From: Trileptium ribeirensis
Taxonomy: Eukaryota; Nematoda; Enoplea; Enoplida; Thoracostomopsidae
Reading direction: 5' to 3'
Assembly: GCA_030248225.1 (NCBI GenBank)
Contig: JASANE010000886.1
Span: forward strand, 1-64,000
DNA: 64,000 nt
In this document: positions 10,592 to 22,700 of the stretch, piece after piece
How positions within the stretch are numbered: the stretch's first letter is position 1
Layout of the letters: every line of letters starts with the position of its first letter
Program-made: the position numbers and the translations under genes
Notes under the pieces: generated by a model
Database searches by the model: none
The model's input: only the letters and a program-made list of their open reading frames with translations
What the model was told of the DNA's origin: nothing

Positions 10592-10880
10592 TCGCGTTAT
10601 ACAGTAGGCAAGGGGTAACTTCGTCCGAGGCGGCTCTCATATCTGGTCTCCAATGTCTTAACGTTAGCTGTAAGAGTACGGGCAAATATGTGAGTTGATC
10701 CGACGTGATCATTAGTCCTAGAGGTTCAACTACAACTCCTACTTGAGAGTTTCCTACTACTCCTAGACGGGATATTTTCTTGCTCATCGGCGTCGAAAGT
10801 GCGTGAGTGGTTGAAATCAATGCCAACCACATAACTAAAAGAACTCCACAAATACCATTGACTAAGGTACTAGTCCGGTA
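10551..10880 (-). pseudogene. Envelope-like protein: signal/anchor segment and receptor-side start
   Basis: The frame contains a hydrophobic segment (about 10866-10800, ending in ALISTTHA) that can serve as an internal signal peptide, followed by the start of an ectodomain. A Pro/Lys/Gln-rich linker precedes it. The same arrangement, a hydrophobic segment after the N-terminal domain, is seen at about 54810-54860 in the second copy. Confidence 0.55.
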
Positions 10881-10942
10881 TCCAGCTAATGGTTTAGACG
10901 CAAATGGCGTCTGTTGAGGTTTCTTCGGGACTTGTTCTACTG

Positions 10943-11640
10943 CTACTTTATCCTGACAAGAAAACTTGTGTCTTCGTTAATGCGATCATTATTTGTTTCA
11001 GGGTCAGTGTCCGTTTCATCTAGGTATTTATCCATCGCATCAGCTATCTGCTGATCGAGGTCTTCTACGGAGTTGCGTCGTATTGTGGATTCACGCGTTA
11101 ACAAGGCTATTGGGTGTCTCAGTAGACGTAACTGGGCTTCTACCAATTTCTGAAGATCCTGTCTATGAGATTCGTTCTCAAACTCGGTGTGTTCCATTAC
11201 ATGCTGTCTAAGCTTATCTACAGGGATACCATTGGTATTCTGTTTTCGGAAGATAATATCTAGCAGATAAGGAGCTCGTATAATTAGCTCATGAAATTCC
11301 AGGTTTACTATTACGATAGCTTACTCTTGCTGATTGTGTTCCTAATCCTATGAGGTATGACCAACGAGGCCAAATGGTTCCATCTAAATCGATAAAGGCA
11401 CAACTGGTAAATAGGGTTCCGGTATAACTCCATCTTCCACAATATCCATTAAAATAACATTCGCTCTCGGGAAGGATCAAGGGCTTAGAGAGATTAAGAT
11501 GATTTTCCCCACATTTCAGACAAGTGGGTCGATAACTTAACTCAGCCTTATAAGTGTCCTTCATCACTTGGCGGAGCGTGTGGCCATTCACGCATTTACC
11601 CACCAATTCTAAAAGAAGTTCAAAGGAGGCTAGTTAAGAT
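10943..11640 (-). pseudogene. N-terminal domain of the envelope gene (W/Y-rich, Cys-pair module)
   Basis: Two frames, 11640-11289 and 11300-10943, together match the plus-strand ORF at 54021-54644. Conserved features: HTLRQVM near the start, a CLKCG pair, the block RWSYTGTL...C...G..W..W.Y..G, then NLEFHEL...IIFRKQ, and an acidic DLDQQIADAM helix. There is no signal peptide before it, so it would be cytosolic or a long leader ahead of the internal signal segment at 10866. Family unknown. One frameshift near 11295 separates the halves. Confidence 0.6.
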
Positions 11641-11660
11641 TTTTAAGAAGTTAGCCAAGT

Positions 11661-14600
11661 TAAGATAAAAATAACCTTGCTTCCGTGAGCAAACGCAAAC
11701 CACCATTGTGATCCATGAACTATTAACTCGAAAGCGAGGGTGAAAGGGAACGAGCGTGGTTTCATTTTTTAGTTATAATTTTGTTTAATCACTTTAACAA
11801 GTTGTGCTTGGCGAATGTACCATCCTAAAACTTCCGCCTAAAACTGTAATATCCCATCTTACGATTGCAAGACAACCACTATAATTTGCACTATTTGTAT
11901 AATTATATATATTATAACTGTTTACGTTATAGATTATCTGTTTAAAGCAGAAGAGGGATAAAAAAATTTCCATAAATTTTGTAGACGCTACATAGAACCC
12001 ACAATTTCTCGGCGTTGCAAAATTCGATGTACCCAGTAATTTTCTGGATGGTGATCGTAAAACACAGTAATGATCCAGTAGCTAGAGAAAATTTTTTGGG
12101 TTCTAATATATCTCACACATCCAGTAATTTTGCACGCTCAATCAAGACCCCGTAATTTCAAGTTTTTTAAGTTAAGTTTTAATCTACTACTTCAGTTTTA
12201 AGGTGGACTGTCTTTTAATCCTGGGAAAGAAAATGGCATTTGACGCCACTCAGCTCGTTTTCGAACTCCGGGATTCCGCTATAGGGGAGGGAGATGACCT
12301 ATATTGGCTTCGAACCCGCCCCCGAGACGCTGACGCCTACTTGCTTGCGATCGGCCGCGACTAAGGGATTTTTTGCTGGAAAGTAATTTTTCGCCAACTT
12401 GTTTTCCGAGTACCGTTATTTATTTACCGTGTACATGGGAATGGTAATATTCACATGTAAATAGCACATAATTGAAATATAAGTTAAGATATATAAGAAA
12501 TCACCGACACAATATAAGTTTAGATGTTTTTTCAAGAAAAATGGTGAAAAAAACTTTTTTGGCCCTCCCAAGGGTTTCGGGGGTGGGGCTGACCCCGAGA
12601 TTTTTCGAAGCCCGCGACCCCTATTTTTGGAAGCACACCGGAACACCAGGGCCACATTTAGAACATTAATATTTTATTTCTAAAACAAAAGGATTGTTCA
12701 AGGCTTGAGAAAATGTTGACTGTGGTACTGTCTTTTCCAAATTTGTTGAGGGATGCTCCAAGCATTAAAAATATTTCGATTGCCCTGGTCCAAAACGGCT
12801 GCCACGGGCTAAAGTTTTTGCTAGTCTGATTTAATGATCGAGAAAATTTCTTGGCTTTCCCTGGTAAAAACGCCCTTGCCAGTTGATCAAACATTATCAA
12901 CACTTTTTCTAAAAATAAGTTTGCCGGAATCAGACACGTATTGGCAACGTCTTTGAGGCAGTCATATATATCATATAGGTTATGCATCTATATTCTCGCT
13001 TTACGTTGTCAAGTAATTACGTTTAGCAATTTATGGACGACATCGGTGAACCGACGGGAGCCTCGCATTACATGTCTCCTGACTAAATCCGGTGCTTGTC
13101 TAATCCGATCGCTCTGCCAAGAGAATTTTTTAGTAAATAAAAAAAATACAGATGGGAGCTTTCGATTCAAGCACCTTATCTTATGCTGCAAACATTAAAT
13201 TATGCAGTTGACTATAAATTTCTGCAATTCCAAAATATATGAAGCACATTCCCGAGCCTAGATACAGCACTGAAAAAAAATTGTTTTAAAACCAAAATTT
13301 GTTATTAAGCTAGTTATAGATTTGAAATCTCGAGCGAGCCAATCGCTCGAAATGCGACAGCCATTACTGTTCTGAAAACACGTCTACGATAATGCTTTCA
13401 CATTCTCTGTTATTTCACATAAAGTTCGACGGAGATTTTTTTTTAATTCGATTTCACAATGAGATGTTTTTCAAACCTACACAATGTAAGGATAAAACTT
13501 AGGTCGGTTGTGCACCTGGGTACGAACTTAGTCACTCTCTCAAAACCAACATCACGAGGAGATAAAAAAAGAATAATGCGCAATCAAGAAACTTCGGTAA
13601 TAGCATACAACATTGTATAGCGGAACGTCGCAACAAGGAAAGATTACCATCAATAAATTTTGCAGAGCCAACCGAATATCGAATCTACTAGATTGCAATG
13701 AAGCACTACTGTATTAATAGTTTGAGTGTCTAATTAGTTATAGTGCTGGACCTTTGCACCATCACACTCAGGATATATTATTTATCATACGAAATGGGGG
13801 AGCGCCCGATTTTGCTAGGGGGCATTTTGCTAAGAGAAAAACGAATAAAAATCGTATCAGAAACACAGTCAAATCGCTTTTGATGGAGAGAAAAAGCTAT
13901 TTTGAAACAAATTTTGATAAAATTTGCGAAATTTTTTGCTTCGTAACGGAATTTTAGTACAAATTTTTATCAAATTTTATGTACGTTGGATCGATTGGAA
14001 AAAAACTTTTTCCATGAGACGGTGAACCGGGGGAGCCCAAAATTTTCCCAGGGGGCATGAAACGGTGTGCACCTGTTCTGAACCAGGAGGAACCTAAAAA
14101 TGCCAGATCCAATTTGGAGAGCCCAGTCATACTATACTAGCCACTTCTAGCTTTGCCGATGATTTATCCATAAGCAAGTTAAATGTAGTGATAAATTTTG
14201 ATCTTTGACCCTGATACGCAACCATCATGCTCGTGGAAGCACTCACTAATTAATGATAAATAAAGTTTAGACGCCGCGCAAAAACAACAAAAGAGAATAA
14301 ATCCACACAAAGTCAGAAAAATCATAAATTTCGTGTTATTAAATTTAAATTTTCCCCTCATCGCACCATGAAAAAATGTATTTGGTTGATAGTAATAGTA
14401 CAATCATATAGATAAAATGCAAAAACTTAGCCGAGAAAATTTCTGTAAAACATCAGTAAAACAGCAAATAGTGTAACTTATGCAGTGACGATTGGTTCGT
14501 TTGGCTATGAGTGATGAGCCGTAAAACGGTGGTTTTGACTTCATTGTTCATTAGTTGAAAGAGGTATTAAAGTGAAATAAATACTACGATGTCGCCACAG

Positions 14601-15084
14601 GAGGTCTTATGTTGAGAAAAACTGAGCAGAAAACATTTACCCGTAATAAAGTTTAATCTAAAATAATTTATTACTGGTCTGACAAACTCACTTTTGGTAA
14701 CGGTTCAACGCATCGGCATAACCGACATGTCACGTTCGAAAAGCCCTTTTGCTTTTATCGATTTTTATTATTACATGGTTGGGCTTTTATCATATCCAGC
14801 TTCTGGAACCAGTTTAGGTCATGCATTTTGCCGGAACCTGTTTACCGTGTGTACACCTAGTGCCTACAAAACAAAAAAGCCTTAAACGCTTTGTTAAAAT
14901 GTAGCAGCCAATTTTTTGAAATAAGTGGTCATAATTAATGGCTGTTGTTACCTTCTGGTGAAGCCAAAGGCGATTACTGCAGTTGGTGAACACACCGTAT
15001 TCCCAAAACATAAAAATCTTCAATTTTTCACGAGTTTACACGCTTGTTAGCATTAGAATATTATTGATGATTTGCAACACTTAC
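11661..15084. other. Taxilin intron or 3' region; transposon debris, no gene recognised
   Basis: Only short ORFs. An AGTTAAGATAAAAATAACC segment at 11658-11680 recurs at about 16275, so fragments of one repeat flank this region. On the minus strand, 11733-11765 has an ATG followed by codons resembling the start of the ORF at 38430-38705 (MKPR...). A Pol III B-box-like GGTTCGAAGCC lies at about 12305-12320. I found no further taxilin exon. Confidence 0.4.
12290..12370 (-). repeat. Possible tRNA-derived SINE remnant
   Basis: The minus strand has a good B-box (GGTTCGAAGCC) in a GC-rich 100-bp island, but the A-box and cloverleaf are poor. No tail or target duplication seen. Confidence 0.25.
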
Positions 15085-15150
15085 ATGAAACTTTCCAGAT
15101 ACTTCCTTCCTCTTTTCCTCCTGTTCTTTTATCTTCTGTAAATTCTCCGT
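15085..15150 (-). CDS. TXLN: Taxilin exon (22 codons)
   Basis: A 66-nt phase 0/0 exon flanked by a TTTTTAG acceptor and a GTAAGTG donor. It encodes TENLQKIKEQEEKRKEVSGK plus FH, matching the taxilin core where EEEKRKEV..HFQ is conserved. Taxilins are coiled-coil syntaxin-binding proteins of membrane traffic. It is the most downstream taxilin exon I can see; the remaining half or more of the coiled coil must lie further along the minus strand, beyond the visible exons or off the window. Confidence 0.82.
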
Positions 15151-15369
15151 CTAAAAACAATATTAATAAGAAGTAACTCGCAAAGCGTGGAGAAGCGAAG
15201 TGATTCTTGCTTACTCTGCCCTATTGATCATTTTGTCGTTCCAAATAGATCTCTAAGCCCATGCAGTCCCATGATAGCAGTTATATATGGGCAATACCTC
15301 AATAGCAATGCACCGGTCATTTTAGTCACATATTTCTTTTTCTAATGACCAAAAAACAAATAAACTTTT

Positions 15370-15600
15370 GAAATTTATAAATTACAAATTTTAAGAGCGA
15401 TTTTTACGTAGTAGGGCCCATAAGACTTGCCTTATTTGATGCATACACGGAAATACAGCTGCTTTTATCGTATTTAGCAATCCCGGAAACATACAGATAA
15501 GTTCGGTTGACCTCATACATCTATATTATAAAAGTGGCAAAACTTAAGACTATTTTTGGTGTCAAAATTTACCAAATTTAGCTCTGGCACCATATATCCG
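15370..15600. repeat. Dispersed repeat, copy 1
   Basis: About 230 bp resembling 26058-26280: both share GCGATTTTTACG, TTTGATGCATAC, GCTTTTATYGTATTTAGCAA, AAAGTRGCAAAA and a CGGTGCCAT-like end, in the same order and orientation. Roughly 70% alike by eye, with indels. Nature unknown. Confidence 0.6.
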
Positions 15601-15949
15601 GATGGCTAAATTTCAAAAAATGTGACCCTTGACCCATAGTATTTGAACATAAATATTATGTCTTTGCTTTGGAAACTAATATTCTGCTATCCAAACTAAT
15701 ACATTACAGCGAAATCCGCATGAAGGAATTTGAGATTCATTGAATATGTTCGCAATCTGTGGGTACGGTTTGTAGTGTCTTGTTCGTAAAGAGCATAAAA
15801 TTTTCAGTACCGTTTTACTGTAAAAAGAATGTTATATTTACAAGATAAGTTCCTACAAGAAAGTTAACTAGTATCTCTATCGAGATTGCAGAATGTAGTG
15901 AAGTTACGCAATTAAAAAATACGGCACAGGTTAGAACAAAACTAACACC

Positions 15950-16400
15950 GGCAATAAGTTTCTCTAAAAAACCATTATTTTAATCTCTGACCGCGAACCT
16001 TGGGGGAACCATACCCCTACCCATGGAACCATATGTCACGGGGTTAAAACCAACACCGACAATGAGTTTCCCGTGCCTGGAAACCCCAAATAAAACTTTT
16101 CAGGCGCCAAGGACATCAGAACAAGTTTTCGAATTTTGTGTCGAGGAACCATTGGGGCACCATACCTCAAACCCCATAAATTTAGAACCGGAGCTTTAAT
16201 CGAAAAACAAAAAAGAGACATCGGCATTATTGTTTTACTATGAAATGAAACCAACCAGAGATAAAAATTCGAAAGTTAAGATAAAAATAACCTTGCTTCG
16301 GCGAAGGGTGCTAAAATGGGGTGAAAAACCCTTATTTTGACCTCTGACCCGAACCATGGGGCGTCATACCCCGCCCTATAGAACCATGGGTCACACACAG
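15950..16400. repeat. Internal direct repeat block
   Basis: Two related 65-bp segments: one at about 15977-16039 and one at about 16337-16394, each running TTATTTTRAYCTCTGACC, CGAACC.TGGGG, CATACCCC, TAGAACCAT or TGGAACCAT and GTCAC. A second pair, AAAACTAACACCGGCAATAA (15939) and AAAACCAACACCGACAATGA (16047), lies between. Probably fragments of a non-autonomous element. Confidence 0.5.
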
Positions 16401-18091
16401 ACAAAATTTAAAAGATTTCATCCCTGCAACACACAATCTTAACTACGTTTCAGTACGTTCCGATTACTCAACGGACACGATTTCGTAATGCTCAGACTCG
16501 AACCAAAGACAAAATCAGCACGAGGAGCATGCTAGATTTGCACGTTTGTCCAAATCAGGCATTTTCGTCTCAGGCTCCATAACGTTCCAATATTTATCAA
16601 ATAATTGTTGTACTTATTCTCCCAGAATCAGTCAATTTTGCTTTATGTAAATTTTTTGATAAATTAAAAAAAATTTGTCACTTTCCTAATGTTAAGGTGT
16701 TTAACCTGCTACTACACATTCCAGACTTTTTAGCGAAAGAATAACTACGTGAGGGGGCTATATTGCCTAGTATAAGGGGTTAAAGATTCTGGGTGTGCCA
16801 ATGGAGGAAACCAGCTGTCTGTGGCGGTGATCATACTGGATGTGTTACACAAAAAGGTGTTGGGGCGCCAATATAATGAGCGCGGGGCATGAACAAAAGA
16901 GTTGCGTCTCACCAACGGTAGGAAGACTAAGTAAGCCAGACAGATATCTTCCCCATCACGAAGAAGACAGTTGCAACAACAACTATCTAGGACTGCATTA
17001 CTATGAAAAATAATTTTGACATTTCAACACTTTTTGGATGGAAAAATAATTTAAAGAGATGACGACGTTACGGCATAATTCTCGTAGGAGACGTGGAGGT
17101 GGAGTGACGGGTTTAGTCAGGCCAGATGAGTTCTATCTTGTGATTTTTCTATTTATACCAAATTTGTCTAGGTTTCTATAAATGAAGCGAGGTATAGAGA
17201 CAAAACGCAGCGAAGTCGCGACTTATTGCAAACATTTATAATTTCTAGTCTGCCAAAATATGCAATATTTGCAAATATATTGTTAAAAATTTTGCGAGTT
17301 TTTGAAGAAATTGGACGTTAGCCCGTAAAAAACCAAAAATACTTGGATTAGATCAGAATGGTCGCTGAGGTAGTATTAGAAGGATTACGGCTAAACAGGC
17401 GTGAAATTCAGGTTTACATACTGAGCTTACGCCTACTTCGCCTCAGGTCCAAATGCTTGAATTCGCAAATGATACCACAGTAGTGTTGGACAATGTCCGG
17501 CTTTGAAATCATCCGGTAAAATTTTTAAGCCGTCGACTGCCAAAAATCTTCTCTGAATTGATGTACGAACTTAATATTCGCATCTCATTCAGAATTTGGT
17601 CAAAAATTCTCTCCATTTGCATATAAAGAATTTACACGACATAAACTGCAACGGTAAAGTGCAGAATCATACACCTAGACACTTAGCCTGAGTATAGCAA
17701 GACTGTATTATAATTACAGCGATCATGCTTCGAGATCTAAACATTAATACACATTGGACCTTATTACTTTAATAAAAAATATTGTTACTAGTTCAATATC
17801 CCGTTGGACTATTCCAATCAAACATTACATTAATATTTTATTAATTGTATAATTTAAGTATTTCAGATTGTTTTAAGAAAATTGAGTTTTAGTCAATTCT
17901 TTAGCACTGTTAATCTTTAGTAATAACTATTTCATGCGATATATACAATTTTTAAATGTGTTATACTTTCTAACCCAAAAAATTAACCCTTTAACGCATG
18001 CGAATTTTCTAAGGCAATTTTATAGTGTACGAAAAAGTGCGTTAACCTAGTTTTGAAGCTAACATGATAGTTTGGAGTATTAGAAAATGTC
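16401..18091. other. Taxilin intron sequence, nothing recognised
   Basis: AT-rich, no supportable ORF. A segment at 16498-16590 loosely resembles 20870-20935 (both have ACTYGAWCCAAA followed by CGTGCTAG-like bases), possibly diverged SINE copies. Confidence 0.4.
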
Positions 18092-18163
18092 GACAGATGT
18101 GGTATTCGAACCCACGACCTTAGGCTTTACGCGCCTCTGCTCTAACCACTGAGCTACTCAGCC
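18092..18163 (-). tRNA. tRNA-like sequence, probably pseudo-tRNA or SINE head
   Basis: The minus strand shows an A-box TAGCTCAGTGG with a perfect D-stem (GCTC/GAGC), an anticodon-like arm AGGC-GCGTAAA-GCCT, and a B-box GGTTCGAATACC with a four-pair T-stem (GTGG/CCAC). The acceptor stem has mismatches at pairs 4 and 7 and there is a C where the invariant U33 should be. A functional tRNA is therefore unlikely; a nominal anticodon would be GTA. Confidence 0.5.
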
Positions 18164-18594
18164 AACATTTTTACTCCTTACATGTGCCAAGATATTTTCT
18201 TTGTCGCATATCGTGCGTGCTACCATGTAAGAATCTGAGGATCTGTGCAACAGTGTCGTCATAGCTTTTAGAGGTTAGCTAGCACGATTCCAAGCCGAAC
18301 GGTTAGGGTTCGTTCAACACCTGTCGAAATCGAAACTGGTTTATATAGTAAGGATTAAAATAGTTCTTAATGAAATTTCGGAATTATTGGTAACGTAAGC
18401 AATGATTTCAGACTAACAGTATCAATTTATAAATTTGCTTTAATTTTTTTAAATTCTTAAAATATTAATTTTGTTTGGTCGTGACCTAAATGGTCACATC
18501 GGTGCACAAAGTGATGACTACGGTATGCCATGGTGCATAGCCGACGCAATGAGTATGGCGAAAGAATCGAAGAATTTTTGTAGTTAGCAGATTA

Positions 18595-20381
18595 GTGATC
18601 GCCAACACCTTCTTCAAGACGAGAGACAGTCATCTGATCACAAACAGAAGTGGAGGCAGGAACAGTCAAATCAATTACATCTTGCTATGGCGTGGCCATT
18701 TGTCTTCAGCAGCTGGCGTCAAAGTCATGCCATATGACTATTTGGCGTTACAACATAATTTATTAGTCGCTGACTTGAAGCTCAAATTCAAGCCTGTATG
18801 ACACACCAAAAATACATCAGAAAAAACAAATGGTGGACGATACCAGAGCAAATAACAGTCTTTCTAGATACAATTAACCTACCAACATCGTCGCAAAGCA
18901 GCATCAATGAAACATGGTACGACCGCTACAAAACAGCTAGACAGACTGTCAAAACAGCACTAGGCCAACCATGCAGGCAAAGCATCAAGTACCTAACATG
19001 ATGCGAGAATGAGGAAGTTCAACAACCAGCTCGAGCAAAGTAGCAGGCACTAAAGCGATGACGTGGAAAGAATACAGATCACAGCCTAGGCGAGTACAAG
19101 ACTGTCAAAAAAGCAGCGAAAGCAGCAGTGGAAAGTGTGCCACTATGACCGACGGACCAAGCACCGGAAGAAACCGGGGCGAAACGCAGTATATCGTCTA
19201 GCAAAACCCCTGATAGGCATCAATGAACGTTGACCGTCAAGAATGCAGACGGTAAAAGGCCGCTTGACAAACAAGGTAGCTGTTCATGGAGCGCTGCCGT
19301 CAGCACTTCAACAAATCTCTAACATCAAATTACCCAACATCCCAGATGGTCTCGATATAAATGCTCCAGTGCAGGACATCAGTCAGGAAAAAGTGGCTCA
19401 AAGAGTCCGAATAATGAAGAACGCAAAACCCTGTCGTCCCGAAAATCTTTCAGCAGATTTCCGGAAATTAAATACAGTGACTGCGCTTAGCAACCAGTGG
19501 CTGACCGCCTTCTTCAACACGATCACCGTAGAAGAGCCGAACCGGCAGATGGGCTACAATCATAGCAGCGCTTATTTTCAAAAACGAAGGTGACCCTGCT
19601 GACTGTACAAACTAAAGCCCAATCACACTGCCATGGAGATCTTTGAGTGGATACTTGACGAGCGCTTGCGGCAAATGATAGCGCTGAGTTCGAACCAGTT
19701 TGGTCATGCGAAAAACTGTGGTACCACTGATGTAATATTTGCAGCAGGCCAGCTGATAGAGAAGCACTGTGAAATACAAATAGAACTCCACCACGTTTTT
19801 CTAAATCTGGAAAAGGCATTTGATCGTATTCCACACGGTCTGATATTGTACTCAATTCTTGAGCATGGAGTCAAGGAGTACATTGTCCGACTTGTACAGC
19901 ATCTATACAACACTAGTAGCCGAGTCCGCTGAACCACTGACATGTCAAAAAGCCTTTCAGTTACAGATGGCGTCCATCTAGGGCTCAGCTCTCTCACCAT
20001 TTCTGTTAATCACTGTGACGGAGACGATGACCACGGAGCTACAGCGATAAATGCCGTGGAGCCTGCTATATGATGACGTCATACGAGCTTCCACTACTTA
20101 AGAAAATCTGCAGCAACAGGCACTATTTCTGAAAAGAACACCTAAAAATTGGTCTCCAGCAGAACACCAAAGATTGAATCCACGCCAACATCTTCAGCAA
20201 TGTCATACAGCATCCTTCTCGAAGGCAAAAACTACCTACAGTTGCTTAGTTTAAATACCTGGATTCTGTGCTGCAAAAATGGGAGTTAGGAGTATAATGT
20301 GCAGCAATGGCTTTCAACGGCCTAGTAAAAATAGCGCTCGGCCTGTGGAGTGCTCTGTGGTCAAGGTTTCTCAAAATTCCA
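18595..20381 (+). pseudogene. RTE-type LINE, endonuclease end and reverse transcriptase (5' segment)
   Basis: Heavily broken non-LTR retrotransposon. 18595-18801 encodes the endonuclease C-terminus (SGGRNSQINYIL, LALQHNLLVADL), 18798-19000 the linker with a WW motif, 19243-19593 the pre-RT region (KNAKPCRPENLSADF), 19633-19932 RT with NLEKAFDRIPH, and about 20050-20085 the catalytic block with YDD. The order and wording match RTE-type (craniofacial-development-protein-2-like) LINE polyproteins. Multiple frameshifts and stops. The frame is cut at about 20381 and resumes at 22383 after a 2-kb insertion. Confidence 0.85.
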
Positions 20382-20383
20382 TA

Positions 20384-22380
20384 GGGGTTTTTCGGTGAGT
20401 TTTCAAAAAAATTTGGTTCATTCAAAAATTGGGTTTTTATGTTTATATTATTAACTATTATTAACTTTATCTCTTTATTTCGGATTGAAAATACAGAAAT
20501 TTTCATAGAGAGGGCCCGTGCCAGAGCAATTTGGTCCATTCTGAACCACTGAAGCCATTTTATCAGTTCAAATTCCTCCACATCCGTTAAATCTAAAAAC
20601 AGTATTTTTCGCTGGGGGATGAGGCAAAATTTTCAATAATTTTTGGCCATTATTATTGCAAAGCGAAAAAATTTGCATGATCCAAGCTAATATTCTACAA
20701 CAATAGTCTTGGCTTGGTAACCATTGTTAATATCTTAACTAATACATTTATAATTGCAAATCACATGGAGGTACACAGTAATTGCCAAAATATAAAGTCT
20801 CGCAATATGTAAGAATGTGAGTGAGATATTGCTGGAGCCAGCGAAAATTTTCACATGATTTGACTATGCTAGGACTTGATCCAAAAGCAAAACTAATACG
20901 AAGACCGTGCTAGACCTGCAAGTTAAATATATGTTCGCACTCCCAGGACAAAATTACCACTCGGCCTTGAATTTTGGATCAAAACCACACGAAGTTCTCA
21001 TGCAAATGCTGCACCTCCAACTTAATACATATATATTTTACTGACTTCTCCTCGGAACCGATAATTATGCGGAATACTCCATTTTCATGTGATTATCACC
21101 TTGTTTCTTTCCAAATTTTAACGTGTTGTGCCTCCTCCCACACATACCAGGGTTGCAACAATTTTCGTTGATGCTAATTTTAAATAAATTTGCATGAAAA
21201 AAGGAGACCTATAACGATGAATTGCTATGGAAAACAAATTCCTTAATGTGAAGTCGGTTGACGTATTAAGTCGTGAACGACAAAGAAAAGGGGCCGAAAC
21301 CCTTAACTTCACTTCACATGAGCTAATTTATTTCCCTTATTTATTGTTCGTTGTTTACCATCTGCGCAATATATTTACTGTGTGTTTAAGGTCTACATTG
21401 TTATAAAATGTTGTATACAAAAGTATATGTATCTATACGAGATATGTAATTACATATGAATAAGTTATGAATTTATTGTGTATCGAAACATTGTATATAT
21501 ATATGGCTGTATTATGTATGTTTGTGTGTTTAGATAAGCTTGTGTGCTGGAATATATGTACTATTGCATGTTGAAAATTTTGTATGGCTAACAGGAGAAT
21601 TTTAGAACTTAGCTAATAAGTTCAGAATTAAAAGAGTTTTATGTGAGTGCAGGCCATAGTTTGAAAATATATCGAATTTAAGGGTAAAGGGTTGGGTGCC
21701 TTAAAAATTAGGCTTACACTAGGGAATAATATGTGTATGTGTACCTGCTGGATTTTAGAATAAAATCATAAAATTTGTTTATACCTAATAATTCGGGGAA
21801 AATCATAAAAACTTATTCTCTAATGACTAAAATTCATTTAGGTTAAAGATGGAATTTTACGGGAGTGGAACCAGAGTAAAACTTTGTACGTAACTTGGTA
21901 CACTTAGAGAAATCAATAGGGAGAAAAAAGGGAGCAAGATTTACAGCCCGGGTATTTAAGCGGTTGCGCAGTTAGATCGGGGCCAATTCGGCCTCAGAAG
22001 CTGCGCAGTTAAGGTGAATACAGTTCAGACGTTTATGTGTTTTTTGTGTGTAGAGTTTTAGCTGTTGTATTGTGCAGAAAGAAATAAACGATGTGTTAAT
22101 AAGTGGTGACATATTAAAGCCCTAGAAATAAGTAAATATAGCACAATTGGAAATCTCATTCGAGTATTTTGGGTGAAAATTGACATAGTTTGTGTGTAAT
22201 CTACAGTGGGACTAAACACACCTAGGCCCACGTAACCTACAGTTCGAGCGGCGCAATGTCGTGACCTATAGATTTTTGAAAAAAATCTACGATTTCTAGG
22301 CAGCAAAATTGCTCAACCTCGTACATTTTAAGTTAACGCCAAGATTTTCTTATTTTGGGCTGTCGCCCCGTAAAAAACCC
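20384..22380. mobile_element. 2-kb insertion in the LINE with short inverted termini
   Basis: LINE homology stops at about 20381 and resumes at 22383. At the junctions the left end reads TAGGGGTTTTTCGG and the right end, read inward on the other strand, TAGGGTTTTTTACGG: short inverted repeats with a TA on each side, as in TA-targeting DNA transposons. No transposase is visible inside; the interior includes an LTR-like stretch (21399-22111). Likely non-autonomous or composite. Confidence 0.5.
21399..22111 (+). promoter_or_regulatory. Possible solo LTR
   Basis: The segment begins TGTTATAAAATG and ends GGTGACA. It has a TATA-like TATTTAAG at about 21953 followed by a GC-richer stretch with GCGCAGTT twice and CAGTTCAGACG, then an AATAAA polyadenylation signal at about 22082, the order expected of an LTR (U3, R, U5). 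No partner LTR and no matching target duplication were found, so this stays tentative. Confidence 0.3.
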
Positions 22381-22382
22381 TA

Positions 22383-22700
22383 TCGGTGACGCTCGAACCC
22401 AAGGTGTAGTGCGTCCTGTTTTTCTTTATGGAGAGGAAAGCAGGCCAACGATTGCCAAAATTGAGCAACAATTCCATATAAGGGAACCGAAAATGCTGTG
22501 TTGGTGTTCACTAGGAAAAACACGGCATAACATATCAGACAACGCATGGGTGGGTGCGACGCCGATTCAGACCTATATAAGAGAAGAAAATTTGCGATGG
22601 TTTGGCCGTGTCCTTCGTGTCCCTTCTGAATGCAATACATAGTCTCAACCAATTTCAGGCAGACTAAATATTATAAATCGGGTTGGTAGACCTTAAATCC
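22383..22700 (+). pseudogene. RTE-type LINE, C-terminal segment
   Basis: Frame 22355-22642 contains GVVRPVFLYGEESRP and YIREENLRWFGRVLRVP, the standard post-RT end of these LINE polyproteins. It fits as the continuation of the 18595-20381 segment: the text missing between them is only a few residues. Ends in a stop at about 22640. Confidence 0.8.

Noticed and set aside
3618..12000. LTR pair around the NADAR/env/pol locus
   Set aside because: No segment below 3618 recurs above 11640 in my reading, so element ends cannot be set.
18092..18163. Functional tRNA-Tyr (GTA)
   Set aside because: Mismatches in the acceptor stem and C at position 33; kept only as tRNA-like.
19523..20000. Minus-strand ORFs of about 100 codons
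   Set aside because: Shadows of the plus-strand LINE reverse transcriptase.
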